Assembly (NCBI RefSeq): GCF_030815095.1
Contig: NZ_JAUSWF010000001.1
Span: 186,001 to 250,000, forward strand
Direction: 5' to 3'
DNA: 64,000 nt
DNA from: Aedoeadaptatus ivorii
GTDB taxonomy: Bacteria; Bacillota; Clostridia; Tissierellales; Peptoniphilaceae
The first letter of the stretch is position 1, and the number at the start of each line of letters is the position of its first letter. A program made the position numbers and the translations under genes. Of this stretch, positions 1-8,905 are shown one piece after another. Below the pieces are notes generated by a model. It ran no database searches. It saw nothing but the letters and a program-made list of their open reading frames with translations, and was not told where the DNA came from.

Positions 1-282
1 GCCAAAATCGCCGCCTTGATCAAGCCGCAATTCGAGGCGGGGAAGGAAAAGGTCGGAAAAGGCGGTATTGTTACCGATCCGAAAGTACATCGCGAGGTAT
101 TGGAAAAAATCGTTCAATTGGTTTCTGACTGTGGTATGTATATAGAGAGTCTGACCCATTCGCCGATTCAGGGTTCGTCGGGCAATACGGAGTTTTTAAT
201 GCTCCTATCCGCCGATCCGCGCGCCGAGACGGCGGCAGATATCGATTCGGTGATACGTGCATCTTGGGAGGAATTTCGCTGA
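1..282 (+). CDS. tlyA: TlyA-family rRNA 2'-O-methyltransferase (C-terminal part)
   Basis: This is the 3' end of a gene whose start lies before the window. The 93 visible residues read in frame from base 1 and contain the TlyA/FtsJ-like C-terminal signature: LIKPQFE near the left edge, then KGGIV, a conserved His, and the SPIxGxxGNxE strand near the end. TlyA enzymes 2'-O-methylate 16S and/or 23S rRNA using S-adenosylmethionine. The stop codon overlaps the recN start by one base (TGATG), so the two genes are translationally coupled. In many Firmicutes tlyA precedes argR and recN; argR is not between them here. The N-terminal S4 domain and the SAM-binding motif are outside the window. Confidence 0.88.
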   Translation, partial: AKIAALIKPQFEAGKEKVGKGGIVTDPKVHREVLEKIVQLVSDCGMYIESLTHSPIQGSSGNTEFLMLLSADPRAETAADIDSVIRASWEEFR

Positions 283-1949
283 TGTTTCTGCGTCTTCAGA
301 TCGACAATTTTGCCATTATCGAACATTCCCGCATCGAATTTCAAGAAGGATTTTCGGTTCTTACCGGCGAGACGGGGGCGGGAAAGTCGATTATTATGGA
401 CGCCGTCGGCCTATTGCTCGGCGGCCGGGCACAAAAGCATATGATTCGAACGGGCGCCGATTCGGCGTCGATTCAGGGCGTGTTTTTTACGAAAAACGAG
501 AAGGCGCTGAATTTTTTGCGTGCCTCGCATATTCCCTTCGAAGACGTCATTATCGTCGAGCGTACCCTTTACGAAGATCGCCCTTCGATCTCGGAGATCA
601 ACGGGAAAGTCGTCACCAATGCGGTCCTTCGGGAATTCGGTGCGACCATCGCCTTCTCTTCCTTTCAGGGCGAGACGGGACTACTGTTTAAGCCGCGCTA
701 CCAACTGGAAGTCCTGGACAAGTTCTGCGGCGGCGAGCAGGCCCGGGACCTGCGCCTTTTATCGGAGGTCTTGGCGAAGTTCAAAACGCTCGAAACATCG
801 CTCAAGGAGGGAGAGAAGGATCCCGCGACGCTCGCACGCGAGAAAGATCTTTTGCGCTATCAAATCACCGAGATCTCGGATCTCGCTCTCGAAGAGAACG
901 AAGACGAGGAATTGGAAGCGGAATTTCGCGCGCAGAGCAATAGTTCTTTGATCGCGGATTCTTTTGCCGAAATGCGCGCCTTGGCCTATGAAGACGGCGG
1001 CATTCGCGATCTGATGGATCGCTTTGGCGCAGGGCTGGAACGCGTGCGGGAATACGACGAGCGCTATGGCGACCTGCAAGGGGAATTCGACGATATCCGC
1101 TACGGCTTTCAGGGCATCGCCGCCCGCGTCCGAGACGCCGAAGGCCAAGCGGAAGAGGATCCCGAGCGTCTGGAAGAACTCAGAAATCGGCTCGACGAGA
1201 TCAACCGCGCCAAGCGCAAATACGGCAACTCCATCGAAGAGATATTCGCCTTTCTGGCACAGAGCGAAAAACGCATGCAAGAGCTCGACGCCTACGACGA
1301 ATTGCGAGAAAATAGGATGAAAGAAGCCGAAGCCCTAAAAGAGGAAGCGGTAAAAATTTCGAAACAACTCCGCGCACGACGCTTAAAGATGGCAAAAGTG
1401 GTAGAGGCGCGGATGGAAGAAGAAATGGCCGATCTCGATATTCGCGGGGCAAAATTTCGGATCGATTTTTTCGAGACAGAGCTCTCGACTACGGGTCTGG
1501 ACGGCATACGGTTTATGGCCGCCACCAACGAAGGCGAGTCCATGGAGCCGCTGGCGGATATCGCATCCGGCGGCGAAATGAGTCGGATTTTGTTGGCTTT
1601 TGTGGGTATTTTTACGGATATGGACGAAAGGGAAATCTTGATACTCGACGAGATCGACACCGGCATGAGCGGTAAGACCGCAAAAGTCGTGTCGAAAAAG
1701 ATGGCCGAATTGGCGAAGAAACGACAGCTTATCGTCGTCAGTCACTTACCGCAGGTCGTGGCCGGTGCGGACAATCAATACCGCATCCGAAAAATTACAG
1801 AAGACGGCCGGACGGTTTCGGTCGTAGAGAGCTTGGATTATAAAGAACGCATTGGCGCCCTGGCGATGATGATCAGCGGCGAAGATACGATGCAGACTAG
1901 AGAAACGGCCCGCGAAATGATGGAAGCCCGTATAAAGGAGGAGCAATGA
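282..1949 (+). CDS. recN: DNA repair protein RecN
   Basis: This SMC-like ATPase of double-strand-break repair has 555 residues, usual for the family. The Walker A motif GETGAGKS is at residues 29-36. A long helical middle (about 150-360) is rich in Glu, Lys and Arg as expected for the coiled coil. The ABC signature ASGGEMSR lies near residue 428 and the Walker B LILDEIDTG near 454. The ATG at 282 is chosen over an upstream TTG because GGAGG at 267-271 is well spaced and the protein then begins MFLRLQIDNFAIIEH, the standard RecN opening. It overlaps tlyA by one base and the next gene by four (ATGA). Confidence 0.97.
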   Translation: MFLRLQIDNFAIIEHSRIEFQEGFSVLTGETGAGKSIIMDAVGLLLGGRAQKHMIRTGADSASIQGVFFTKNEKALNFLRASHIPFEDVIIVERTLYEDRPSISEINGKVVTNAVLREFGATIAFSSFQGETGLLFKPRYQLEVLDKFCGGEQARDLRLLSEVLAKFKTLETSLKEGEKDPATLAREKDLLRYQITEISDLALEENEDEELEAEFRAQSNSSLIADSFAEMRALAYEDGGIRDLMDRFGAGLERVREYDERYGDLQGEFDDIRYGFQGIAARVRDAEGQAEEDPERLEELRNRLDEINRAKRKYGNSIEEIFAFLAQSEKRMQELDAYDELRENRMKEAEALKEEAVKISKQLRARRLKMAKVVEARMEEEMADLDIRGAKFRIDFFETELSTTGLDGIRFMAATNEGESMEPLADIASGGEMSRILLAFVGIFTDMDEREILILDEIDTGMSGKTAKVVSKKMAELAKKRQLIVVSHLPQVVAGADNQYRIRKITEDGRTVSVVESLDYKERIGALAMMISGEDTMQTRETAREMMEARIKEEQ

Positions 1950-2497
1950 TTTCCGAAGAACGAGTCATACGGACAGAAAAAATTTACGAAGGCAAAGTCG
2001 TAACCCTTCGGTGCAGTACGGTAGAATTGGAAGGGCAGCGTTACGGCAAGCGCGAGATCGTAGAGCACGCCGGCGGCGCCTGTATGGTGGCGCTCTGCGA
2101 AGACGAAAAGATCCCCTTCGTAAAACAGTACCGGATCGCCGTAAAAAAAGAATTGCTGGAATTGCCCGCGGGCTTGATCGGTCACAACGAAAACCCTATG
2201 GACGCGGCGATTCGCGAGCTCTCGGAAGAGACGGGCTTAATCGCCGACTCTGCGGAGTTTTTGCTGGAGGCCTACACCTCTCCCGGATTTACCAATGAAA
2301 AGATCCACATTTTTTACTGTGAAAATCCGAAGCAAGGTGAAATGCACCTAGACGAGACCGAAGACCTGGAAGTGGTATATCTGGATCTCGACGAAGCCAT
2401 GCGAAAAATCAAATTGGGAGAGATTATAGACGCAAAAACCGTGATCGGCATCTGTTTTGTAAAGGAAATGAGAGAAAAACATGCAAAAAACGATTGA
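1946..2497 (+). CDS. Nudix hydrolase, probable ADP-ribose pyrophosphatase
   Basis: This 183-residue protein carries a complete Nudix box (Gx5Ex7REUxEExGU) at about residues 71-93, ending REL-SEE-TGL, with the catalytic Glu residues intact. The upstream strand with KQYR and ELPAG is typical of the ADP-ribose pyrophosphatase (NudF/YqkG) subgroup, which hydrolyses ADP-ribose to AMP and ribose 5-phosphate. Placement just before purine and pyrimidine nucleoside phosphorylases fits a role in nucleotide and ribose-phosphate recycling. The ATG overlaps the recN stop, and the 3' end overlaps punA by 17 bp. Substrate specificity is inferred from subgroup features only. Confidence 0.9.
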   Translation: MISEERVIRTEKIYEGKVVTLRCSTVELEGQRYGKREIVEHAGGACMVALCEDEKIPFVKQYRIAVKKELLELPAGLIGHNENPMDAAIRELSEETGLIADSAEFLLEAYTSPGFTNEKIHIFYCENPKQGEMHLDETEDLEVVYLDLDEAMRKIKLGEIIDAKTVIGICFVKEMREKHAKND

Positions 2498-3278
2498 ATA
2501 TATCCGTTCGAAAACCGACACAAACCCGCAGATCGGGATAATTTTGGGAAGCGGTTTGGGGGATTTCGCCGATACGCTCGAGGATGCGGTCCGCATTCCC
2601 TATGGCGAGATTCCGGGCTTTACGGAATCGACGGTACAAGGGCATTCGGGCGAGTTGATTTTCGGAACCCTCTGTGGAAAAGAGATCGTCGCCATGAAAG
2701 GGCGCATTCACTTTTATGAGGGCGTCGATATCAAAGAGGTGGTGTTTCCCACCAAGATCCTATGCGAGCTCGGCGTGGAGACGCTGATCGTTACCAATGC
2801 CGCCGGCGGGGTCAACGAAGACTTTTCCCCCGGCGATTTGATGATTATACGCGATCACATCAATTTTAACGGAAAGAATCCGCTGATCGGCCCCAATGAC
2901 GGCAAGGGCGAGCGCTTCCCCGATATGTCCTGCGCTTACGATACAAAACTTGCGGATTTGGTTGATACCATCGCGACGCGCGAAGGCATCGCCCATCAAA
3001 ACGGGGTGTATCTCTATATGACCGGACCCAGTTACGAGACGTCGGCGGAAGTCCGCATGGCGCGCTTACTCGGCGCCGACGCCGTGGGCATGAGCACGGT
3101 GCCGGAAGTGATTATCGCCCGGCACAGAGGCGTGCGGGTAATGGGGATTTCCTGCATCACCAATATGGCGGCGGGTATTTTGGATCAACCCTTGGAGCAC
3201 GAAGAGGTGATCGAGGTATCTGCCCGGGTCGCAGACGATTTTAAGAAATTGGTAACCATGGCGATCGAGGAGTTATAA
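2481..3278 (+). CDS. punA: Purine-nucleoside phosphorylase
   Basis: This 265-residue trimeric-type (PNP/MTAP family) enzyme phosphorolyses inosine, guanosine and deoxyribonucleosides to free bases and (deoxy)ribose 1-phosphate. Visible motifs are the phosphate-binding GSGLG near residue 23, GHSGEL near 53, the NAAGG base-site segment, and MSTVPEVIIARH in the last third with its conserved Glu. Its start lies inside the Nudix gene. The stop is followed directly by pdp, so the pair forms a nucleoside-salvage unit that handles both purines and pyrimidines. Confidence 0.95.
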   Translation: MQKTIEYIRSKTDTNPQIGIILGSGLGDFADTLEDAVRIPYGEIPGFTESTVQGHSGELIFGTLCGKEIVAMKGRIHFYEGVDIKEVVFPTKILCELGVETLIVTNAAGGVNEDFSPGDLMIIRDHINFNGKNPLIGPNDGKGERFPDMSCAYDTKLADLVDTIATREGIAHQNGVYLYMTGPSYETSAEVRMARLLGADAVGMSTVPEVIIARHRGVRVMGISCITNMAAGILDQPLEHEEVIEVSARVADDFKKLVTMAIEEL

Positions 3279-4589
3279 ATGAGTATATTGGATGTAATTG
3301 AAAAGAAAAAACACGGCGTGCGCCTTACCGACGAAGAGATTCGAAAGACGATCGAAGACTATGTAGACGGCGCGGTCAAAGACTATCAGATGAGCGCGCT
3401 TTTGATGGCGATCTACTTTCAGGGAATGGACCGCCGCGAGACGTTTTCGCTGACCCGTTCCATGATCGACTCCGGCGATACGGTGGATCTAAACGCGATC
3501 GAAGGCCCCGTACTCGACAAGCACTCCACCGGCGGGGTAGGGGATACGACGACGTTGATTATCGGCCCGCTCCTTTCCGCCTACGGCCTGCCCTTCGGCA
3601 AGATGAGCGGCAGGGGGCTCGGCCATACCGGCGGGACGTTGGATAAGCTCGAGGCCATTCCCGGGTTTTCGGTGGATCTTTCCGTCGAAGGCATTATCGA
3701 AGCCACCAACACAGCGGGCATCGCCGTGGCAGGGCAGACGGCGAATATCACCCCGGCGGACAAGAAGCTCTATGCCCTGCGCGATGCGACGGGCACGGTC
3801 GATGCAATCCCTCTTATCGCATCGAGTATTATGAGTAAGAAGCTCGCGATCCTCGGTGACTGCCTGCTTTTGGACGTCAAGGTTGGCGACGGCGCCTTTA
3901 TGAAGGACGAAAAAGAGGCGCATGCCCTCGCCGATGTACTCGTAGATATCGGCGAGAACTTCGGCCGAAAGACCATCGCCGTACTCACGCGCATGGAAGA
4001 GCCCTTGGGCCGTGCCGTAGGAAACGGCATCGAAATCCTAGAAGCCATAGAGATCCTGCGGGGCGAAGGGCCAGAAGATTTAACAGAGCTTTGCCTGCAT
4101 CTCGCCACCAAACTGATTCTCCTCGCCGAAGGCGGAGAAGAGGCGAAGATCCGTGCACGGCTCGAAAGCCTGCTGCACGACGGCACGGCGCTTCAAAAAT
4201 TCCGCGATTTCGTGGAAAATCAGGGAGGCGACGGCCGCGTGGTCGAAGATTTTTCGATCTTGCCCCGGGCCCAAGAAACGCTCGAGGTGGTATCGGACCG
4301 TGCGGGGTATATTCAGGCGCTTCCGGCCTCGGAAATCGGGATCCTCTCCCGGGATTTGGGCGCAGGCAGAATCACCATGGAAGATGCGCTGGATCTCGGA
4401 AGCGGCATATATCTTACGAAGAAGGTCGGCGATGCCGTACGAGAAGGCGATGTGCTCGCCGTCTTATACGGAAAGCCGGGCGTCGATATGAAGGCCATCG
4501 AACAGAGGTATTTGAAGACGGTGCGGATCGGCGAGGAGAAGTCGAAAGCGCTGCCTTTGATTATCGACGAGGTCGTATATGGACATTAG
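3279..4589 (+). CDS. pdp: Pyrimidine-nucleoside phosphorylase
   Basis: This 436-residue enzyme phosphorolyses uridine, thymidine and deoxyuridine. It shows the phosphate loop KHSTGGVGD at about residues 81-89, the family signature SGRGLGHTGGTLDKLE at about 110-125, and the three-part fold of thymidine and pyrimidine phosphorylases with a C-terminal beta domain. The ATG begins on the base after the punA stop, with GAGGAG just upstream, so translation is coupled. Its last codons overlap the M50 protease gene by 11 bp. Confidence 0.96.
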   Translation: MSILDVIEKKKHGVRLTDEEIRKTIEDYVDGAVKDYQMSALLMAIYFQGMDRRETFSLTRSMIDSGDTVDLNAIEGPVLDKHSTGGVGDTTTLIIGPLLSAYGLPFGKMSGRGLGHTGGTLDKLEAIPGFSVDLSVEGIIEATNTAGIAVAGQTANITPADKKLYALRDATGTVDAIPLIASSIMSKKLAILGDCLLLDVKVGDGAFMKDEKEAHALADVLVDIGENFGRKTIAVLTRMEEPLGRAVGNGIEILEAIEILRGEGPEDLTELCLHLATKLILLAEGGEEAKIRARLESLLHDGTALQKFRDFVENQGGDGRVVEDFSILPRAQETLEVVSDRAGYIQALPASEIGILSRDLGAGRITMEDALDLGSGIYLTKKVGDAVREGDVLAVLYGKPGVDMKAIEQRYLKTVRIGEEKSKALPLIIDEVVYGH

Positions 4590-5199
4590 TGTTTGGATTT
4601 GGTCGATTCCCGCCCTCGTCATCGCCATCGTCGGCCACGAGGTGGGACACGGGTATGTGTCTTATCTCTTGGGAGATGAGACGGCAAAACGCGACGGCCG
4701 GTTGAGTCTGAACCCGCTCGATCACATCGACCCCATGGGCCTATTGTTTATGATCGTGTTTCGCTTCGGCTGGGCAAAGGCGGTCCCCATCGATCCTTCC
4801 CGATACAAAAACCGCAGACAGGGCATGATCCTGGTCTCTTTGGCGGGGGTCGGCGTAAACTTTGTCTTTGCCTTGATCAGTGCCGTATTTTTGTGGTGGA
4901 CGTCCCGTGCGGGGTATGCGATCAGCAATTTCTTCTTCCATTCCCTGTGGTACAACACCATGCTCGGCGTATTCAATCTGGTGCCCCTCCCGCCCCTAGA
5001 CGGATCCAAAGTTTTGGCGTCGCTTTTGCCGCGGGATATGGAATACGCCTTTTACCGCTACGAGCGATACTTCTATATTTTGCTCTTTGTCGGGGTCATC
5101 ACTGGCGTGATCTCTCGCGTCATCGGGCCCATTATTTACGCCTTAATGGATGTATTTCTCCGCTTCGGGGAGAGTATCGGCAGTGTCTTTTTGTATTGA
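4579..5199 (+). CDS. Site-2 protease family (M50) membrane metallopeptidase
   Basis: This 206-residue integral membrane protein has the zinc-binding HEVGH at residues 20-24 in the first transmembrane segment and the second M50 motif NLVPLPPLDGS near residue 140, which supplies the third metal ligand. Several hydrophobic helices follow. It has no PDZ domain, unlike RseP further along this window, so it belongs to the short M50 group. Family members cleave transmembrane or membrane-proximal segments; the substrate is unknown. A short M50 gene directly before scpA is a common clostridial arrangement. It overlaps pdp by 11 bp and scpA by 17 bp. Confidence 0.9.
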   Translation: MDISVWIWSIPALVIAIVGHEVGHGYVSYLLGDETAKRDGRLSLNPLDHIDPMGLLFMIVFRFGWAKAVPIDPSRYKNRRQGMILVSLAGVGVNFVFALISAVFLWWTSRAGYAISNFFFHSLWYNTMLGVFNLVPLPPLDGSKVLASLLPRDMEYAFYRYERYFYILLFVGVITGVISRVIGPIIYALMDVFLRFGESIGSVFLY

Positions 5200-5920
5200 G
5201 TACGGCTCCTTTTCGGGGCCCATGGAAGTTTTGATCGAGCTGATTCGTAATCGCGAGATGAACATTTATGACATTCAAATCCATATTCTGGTCGACGATT
5301 TTATGGCGTATATCGACGGCATGGACGGCTTGGATATGGAGTCGGTCGCCGATTTTCTCGCCATGGCGAGCTATTTGCTTGCGATCAAAAGTCGCATGCT
5401 CCTTCCCAAGCGCGTCGCCCCGAACGAAGCGGAAGAGGAGGAAGAAGACCCGAGAAAAGAGCTGGCGGAGAGGATCGTGGAGTATCAGAAGGTAAAGGCA
5501 CAGGCGGAAGTGCTCGGGCGAATGGCGGAGGCGGAAAGCGGTGCGATATACCGTAAGCAGGCGGACTTTTCGCGCTTCGATTCCAAGAATCTCTTAAAGG
5601 ACGAAAGCAGCGACAAGCTGATGGTCGCGTATCGAGAAGTGATGCGCCGATTTCGGGTGCACGAACGCGCCCAAAACGCCCTGGAGAAGATTCCGGCGGC
5701 GGAGTATAGCTTTCGCCAGGCGCGCCATAAGATCGCCGAAGCGTTCCGAAAGTGGCAAGAACCGCGATTTTTCGATATGGTAGAAGATGCACAGTCGAGG
5801 ATCGAAGTGGTGACAATTTTTCTGACGATGTTAGAATTGATCAAAAACCAAAAGATCGTATGCACGCAGGCGGGTCGCGACATTATTCTTATGCGAAAGG
5901 AGACAGAACATGCATCCTAA
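5183..5920 (+). CDS. scpA: Segregation and condensation protein A
   Basis: This is the kleisin subunit of the bacterial condensin SMC-ScpA-ScpB, needed for chromosome segregation. The N-terminus SGPMEVLIELIRNREMNIYD matches the SMC-head-binding segment of ScpA, and a long helical middle leads to a C-terminal winged helix. The GTG at 5183 is preferred over an in-frame start at 5150 because GGGGAGAG at 5167-5174 precedes it at good spacing and the protein then starts just before the conserved F-x-GP motif. That gives 245 residues. It overlaps the M50 gene by 17 bp and scpB by 11 bp. Confidence 0.94.
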   Translation: MSFCIEYGSFSGPMEVLIELIRNREMNIYDIQIHILVDDFMAYIDGMDGLDMESVADFLAMASYLLAIKSRMLLPKRVAPNEAEEEEEDPRKELAERIVEYQKVKAQAEVLGRMAEAESGAIYRKQADFSRFDSKNLLKDESSDKLMVAYREVMRRFRVHERAQNALEKIPAAEYSFRQARHKIAEAFRKWQEPRFFDMVEDAQSRIEVVTIFLTMLELIKNQKIVCTQAGRDIILMRKETEHAS

Positions 5921-6437
5921 GGCGAGACTGGAGGCCTTGCTGTTCGCCTGGGGCGATCCTCTGACCGAAGGCGAGATTGCCGATGCGCTTTCTTTAAGAA
6001 AAGAGGAAGTTCGGTCCCTTCTCGGCGAATACGCGCGAGAGTTGGAAGCAGAAGAAAGCGGACTGCGTCTGGTTCGTACCGAAAATAGCTACCAGCTCTC
6101 CACAAAGCCGCAACTGTTTTCGGAGATCTCCGATTACGCGCAAAAGACGCGAGAAAAACACCTCACCAATGCGGCGCTCGAGACGCTTTCGATCGTCGCC
6201 TATCGCCAACCCGTCTTAAAGGCCGAGATCGAGGAGATTCGCGGCGTTCGCTGCGATCAGGTGCTGAAGAACTTGCAGGAGGCGGATCTGGTGCGGATAC
6301 TGGGAAAGCGAGAGATCGTCGGCAGGCCCAATGTGTACGGCACCACCGAGTTTTTTCTGAAAAAATTCGGCCTCGAGAGTTTGGAAGATCTGCCGAAAGA
6401 AGGCACAGAAGAACAGAATTTCCTGGGGGAAGTATGA
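5910..6437 (+). CDS. scpB: Segregation and condensation protein B
   Basis: This 175-residue protein has the two winged-helix domains of ScpB, with the conserved ALETLSIVAYRQP and the RPxxYGTTxxFL stretch near the C-terminus. It dimerises and binds ScpA to complete condensin. An AAAGGAGA ribosome-binding site lies just before the ATG, and the gene starts inside scpA. The 3' end overlaps rluB by four bases, as in the conserved scpA-scpB-rluB cluster. Confidence 0.97.
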   Translation: MHPKARLEALLFAWGDPLTEGEIADALSLRKEEVRSLLGEYARELEAEESGLRLVRTENSYQLSTKPQLFSEISDYAQKTREKHLTNAALETLSIVAYRQPVLKAEIEEIRGVRCDQVLKNLQEADLVRILGKREIVGRPNVYGTTEFFLKKFGLESLEDLPKEGTEEQNFLGEV

Positions 6438-7144
6438 GATTACAGAAGTTTATGGCCCATGCCGGCGTGGACAGTCGCAGAAATTGCGAGGAAATCATCG
6501 CGGCGGGCAGGGTCAGCGTCAACGGAACGATTGTCGACACCCAAGGCCACCAAGTGGAGCCGGGCGATATTGTGCGGGTAGACGGAAAGCGCATATTTTT
6601 GCCGAGTGCCCATACCTATGTGCTGCTCAACAAACCCCGCGGTGTGGTTTCGACCGTTAAGGACAACAAAGGAAGAAAGACCGTCTTGGATATTGTAGAA
6701 GGATTCGGCAATGCGCGTTTGTATCCCGTCGGCCGCTTAGACATGGACTCCTCGGGATTGTTGCTCTTAACCGACGACGGCACCTTGACCCAGCGTCTTT
6801 TGCACCCGAAATACGGCATCAAAAAGACCTATTTGGTTACCGTGCGGGGAAAGATCGACGAAAAGACGGCGCATACCCTTTCTGCGGGCGTTACGCTTTC
6901 CGACGGACCGACCGCGCCGGCAGAATTCGTCATTTTGGAAGATCGTGGCGAAAAGACGCGGCTGAAGGTCACCATCTCCGAGGGAAGAAACCGCCAAATT
7001 CGCCGCATGTTTGAAGCGGTGGGTGCGGAAGTCGTCACCCTGGAGCGCACAGAATTCGGGCCCTTGCGTTTGGGGCGCTTGGGCAAGGGAGAATACCGGC
7101 CCTTAAAGCGGCATGAAGTGGAGAAGCTGAAAGCATGGCGCTAG
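6434..7144 (+). CDS. rluB: 23S rRNA pseudouridine synthase (RluB family)
   Basis: This 236-residue protein has an N-terminal S4 RNA-binding domain (MRLQKFMAHAGVDSRR, residues 1-60) and an RsuA/RluB catalytic domain with PVGRLDMDSSG, whose Asp near residue 102 is the catalytic nucleophile. The NRQIRRM motif is also present. RluB converts a uridine of 23S rRNA to pseudouridine. Position after scpB supports rluB over rsuA. It overlaps scpB by 4 bp and the next gene by 10 bp. Confidence 0.92.
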   Translation: MRLQKFMAHAGVDSRRNCEEIIAAGRVSVNGTIVDTQGHQVEPGDIVRVDGKRIFLPSAHTYVLLNKPRGVVSTVKDNKGRKTVLDIVEGFGNARLYPVGRLDMDSSGLLLLTDDGTLTQRLLHPKYGIKKTYLVTVRGKIDEKTAHTLSAGVTLSDGPTAPAEFVILEDRGEKTRLKVTISEGRNRQIRRMFEAVGAEVVTLERTEFGPLRLGRLGKGEYRPLKRHEVEKLKAWR

Positions 7145-7692
7145 TTCCTTCGGGCGCGGTGGCGTGGTCCCATTTTTTTCTCGAGACGTTTTTGCGACCC
7201 GAGCATATTGTGGCGGACCTTACCGCCGGAAACGGAAAAGATACCGTCTTTTGCGCGGCGCGGGCAAAAAAAGTCTTCGCCTTCGACATCCAAGAGCAGG
7301 CGCTCGAGAAAACCGCCGACAGATTGGAGAAGGCGGGGATTTTGAATGCGGAATTGATCTTGGATTCTCACGCGCAGATCGAGGCGCATTTGCAGATCGA
7401 AGATATCGATGTATTTGTCATGAACTTGGGGTATCTGCCTGGCGGCGACAAGGCGATCACCACGATGTGGAAAAGCACGAAGCGCGCCCTATCCGTCGTG
7501 ACGAAAAAGATGAAGCCGAAGGCCATCATCAGTCTTTGCGTATACCCCGGACACGAAGAGGGGAAGAGAGAATACGAGGGAACCTACGCGTTTTTGCGCG
7601 GTCTTTCCCAACAGAAATTTCACATCAGCTGCGTGGGCTTTCCCAATCAGGCAAACGACCCGCCGCAGTGGATTTTGATCGAGAGGTATTAA
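7135..7692 (+). CDS. mnmM: tRNA (mnm5s2U34) methyltransferase MnmM (YtqB family)
   Basis: This 185-residue class I SAM-dependent methyltransferase has ADLTAGNGKDT at residues 27-37 as the SAM-binding motif I, an acidic residue at the end of strand 2 (FAFDIQ), and the family segment MNLGYLPGGDK. These are hallmarks of the YtqB family, shown in Bacillus to complete the wobble-uridine modification mnm5s2U34 in tRNA. The C-terminus (NQANDPPQWILIER) is also conserved in the family. It lies in the middle of the co-directional cluster, overlapping rluB. Confidence 0.88.
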   Translation: MALVPSGAVAWSHFFLETFLRPEHIVADLTAGNGKDTVFCAARAKKVFAFDIQEQALEKTADRLEKAGILNAELILDSHAQIEAHLQIEDIDVFVMNLGYLPGGDKAITTMWKSTKRALSVVTKKMKPKAIISLCVYPGHEEGKREYEGTYAFLRGLSQQKFHISCVGFPNQANDPPQWILIERY

Positions 7693-7693
7693 T

Positions 7694-8905
7694 GTGATCG
7701 TCGTCGTAGGAGCGGGTCCCGCTGGGATGATGGCCGCCATCGCCGCATCGGGCCGTGAACCGGTGCTCTTATTGGATCGAAATGAGAAGGTAGGAAAGAA
7801 GCTGTTTATTACGGGGAAAGGCCGTTGCAATCTGTGCAACGACTGTGCGGATGCGCTATTTTTTGAGCGATTGCACAGAAACGCGTCTTTTATGTATTCG
7901 TCGTATTACGGCTTTTCTACATATGCGCTACAGAGTTTTTTTACCGAAAGAAAGGTGCCGCTTAAAGTGGAAAGGGGCGAACGCGTTTTTCCCGTATCCG
8001 ACAAATCGTCGGATATCATTCGCTGTCTAGAGCGGGAAATAGAGAAGCGCTCGGTGGAAGTACGGCTCCACTGTGCCGTCACAGATATACAGCCCGACGG
8101 CCCAAAATTTATCGTTCAGACCGAGCAAGGCGCAATCTCTGCCGATAAAGTGATCCTCGCCACCGGCGGCATGACCTATCCCAAGACGGGGTCCAGAGGC
8201 GACGGCTACGAATTTGCAAAAAAGCTCGGCCACAGTGTGATCGCCCCGTTGCCGGGCCTGGTGGGCCTGCGAACCGAACATGCCGATCGCGAATCGCTCA
8301 CGGGTTTGTCGCTAAAAAACGTGCGGCTTTATGCCGAGGCGGAGGGGCGTATATTTGAAGAATTCGGGGAAATGCTGTTTACCCATTACGGCATCAGCGG
8401 GCCGATTGTCCTAAGCCTCTCGTCCAAAATCAACCGGTTGCCTGGGGTGCGTCTGTATTTTGATCTGAAACCGTCGCTTTCCGAGCAGACTTTAGATGCG
8501 CGCATACTCCGAGAGATCGCGGGGGCACCGAATAAGGAGGCGGCGACGCTCCTTGCCACCATGCTGCCCAAGGCGCTGGTGGATCCGCTGCTTGCACATA
8601 CCGGCATCGATCGCCACTTACCGTCGCATCAAATTACAAGAGAAATGCGCGCGCGGATCCTCCATTTCTTGAAGGCATATCCACTGGAATACCGCGGCCT
8701 ATTCGATGCCGATACGGGGATCGTGACCACCGGGGGCGTAGAGGTACGGGAGGTCGATCCGTCGACAATGGAATCCAAACGCCACCGGGGATTGTATTTT
8801 GCCGGCGAGTTGTTGGATGTCGACGGCCCCACCGGCGGGTACAATCTACAGATCGCGTTTTCGACGGGCCATCTCGCGGGAACGAGCGCAGCACAGGAGG
8901 TATAA
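7694..8905 (+). CDS. HI0933/YhiN-family flavoprotein (NAD(P)/FAD-dependent oxidoreductase)
   Basis: This 403-residue protein opens with the dinucleotide-binding GAGPAGMMAA, followed by KKLFITGKGRCNLCN, the family-specific signature of the HI0933-like flavoproteins. A C-terminal FAD-binding stretch, ELLDVDGPTGGYNLQ, is intact. The start is GTG at 7694, one base after the mnmM stop, with GAGAGG upstream. No biochemical role is established for most members. The neighbours (mnmM before, cmk after) repeat in many clostridia but do not reveal the function. Confidence 0.88.
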   Translation: MIVVVGAGPAGMMAAIAASGREPVLLLDRNEKVGKKLFITGKGRCNLCNDCADALFFERLHRNASFMYSSYYGFSTYALQSFFTERKVPLKVERGERVFPVSDKSSDIIRCLEREIEKRSVEVRLHCAVTDIQPDGPKFIVQTEQGAISADKVILATGGMTYPKTGSRGDGYEFAKKLGHSVIAPLPGLVGLRTEHADRESLTGLSLKNVRLYAEAEGRIFEEFGEMLFTHYGISGPIVLSLSSKINRLPGVRLYFDLKPSLSEQTLDARILREIAGAPNKEAATLLATMLPKALVDPLLAHTGIDRHLPSHQITREMRARILHFLKAYPLEYRGLFDADTGIVTTGGVEVREVDPSTMESKRHRGLYFAGELLDVDGPTGGYNLQIAFSTGHLAGTSAAQEV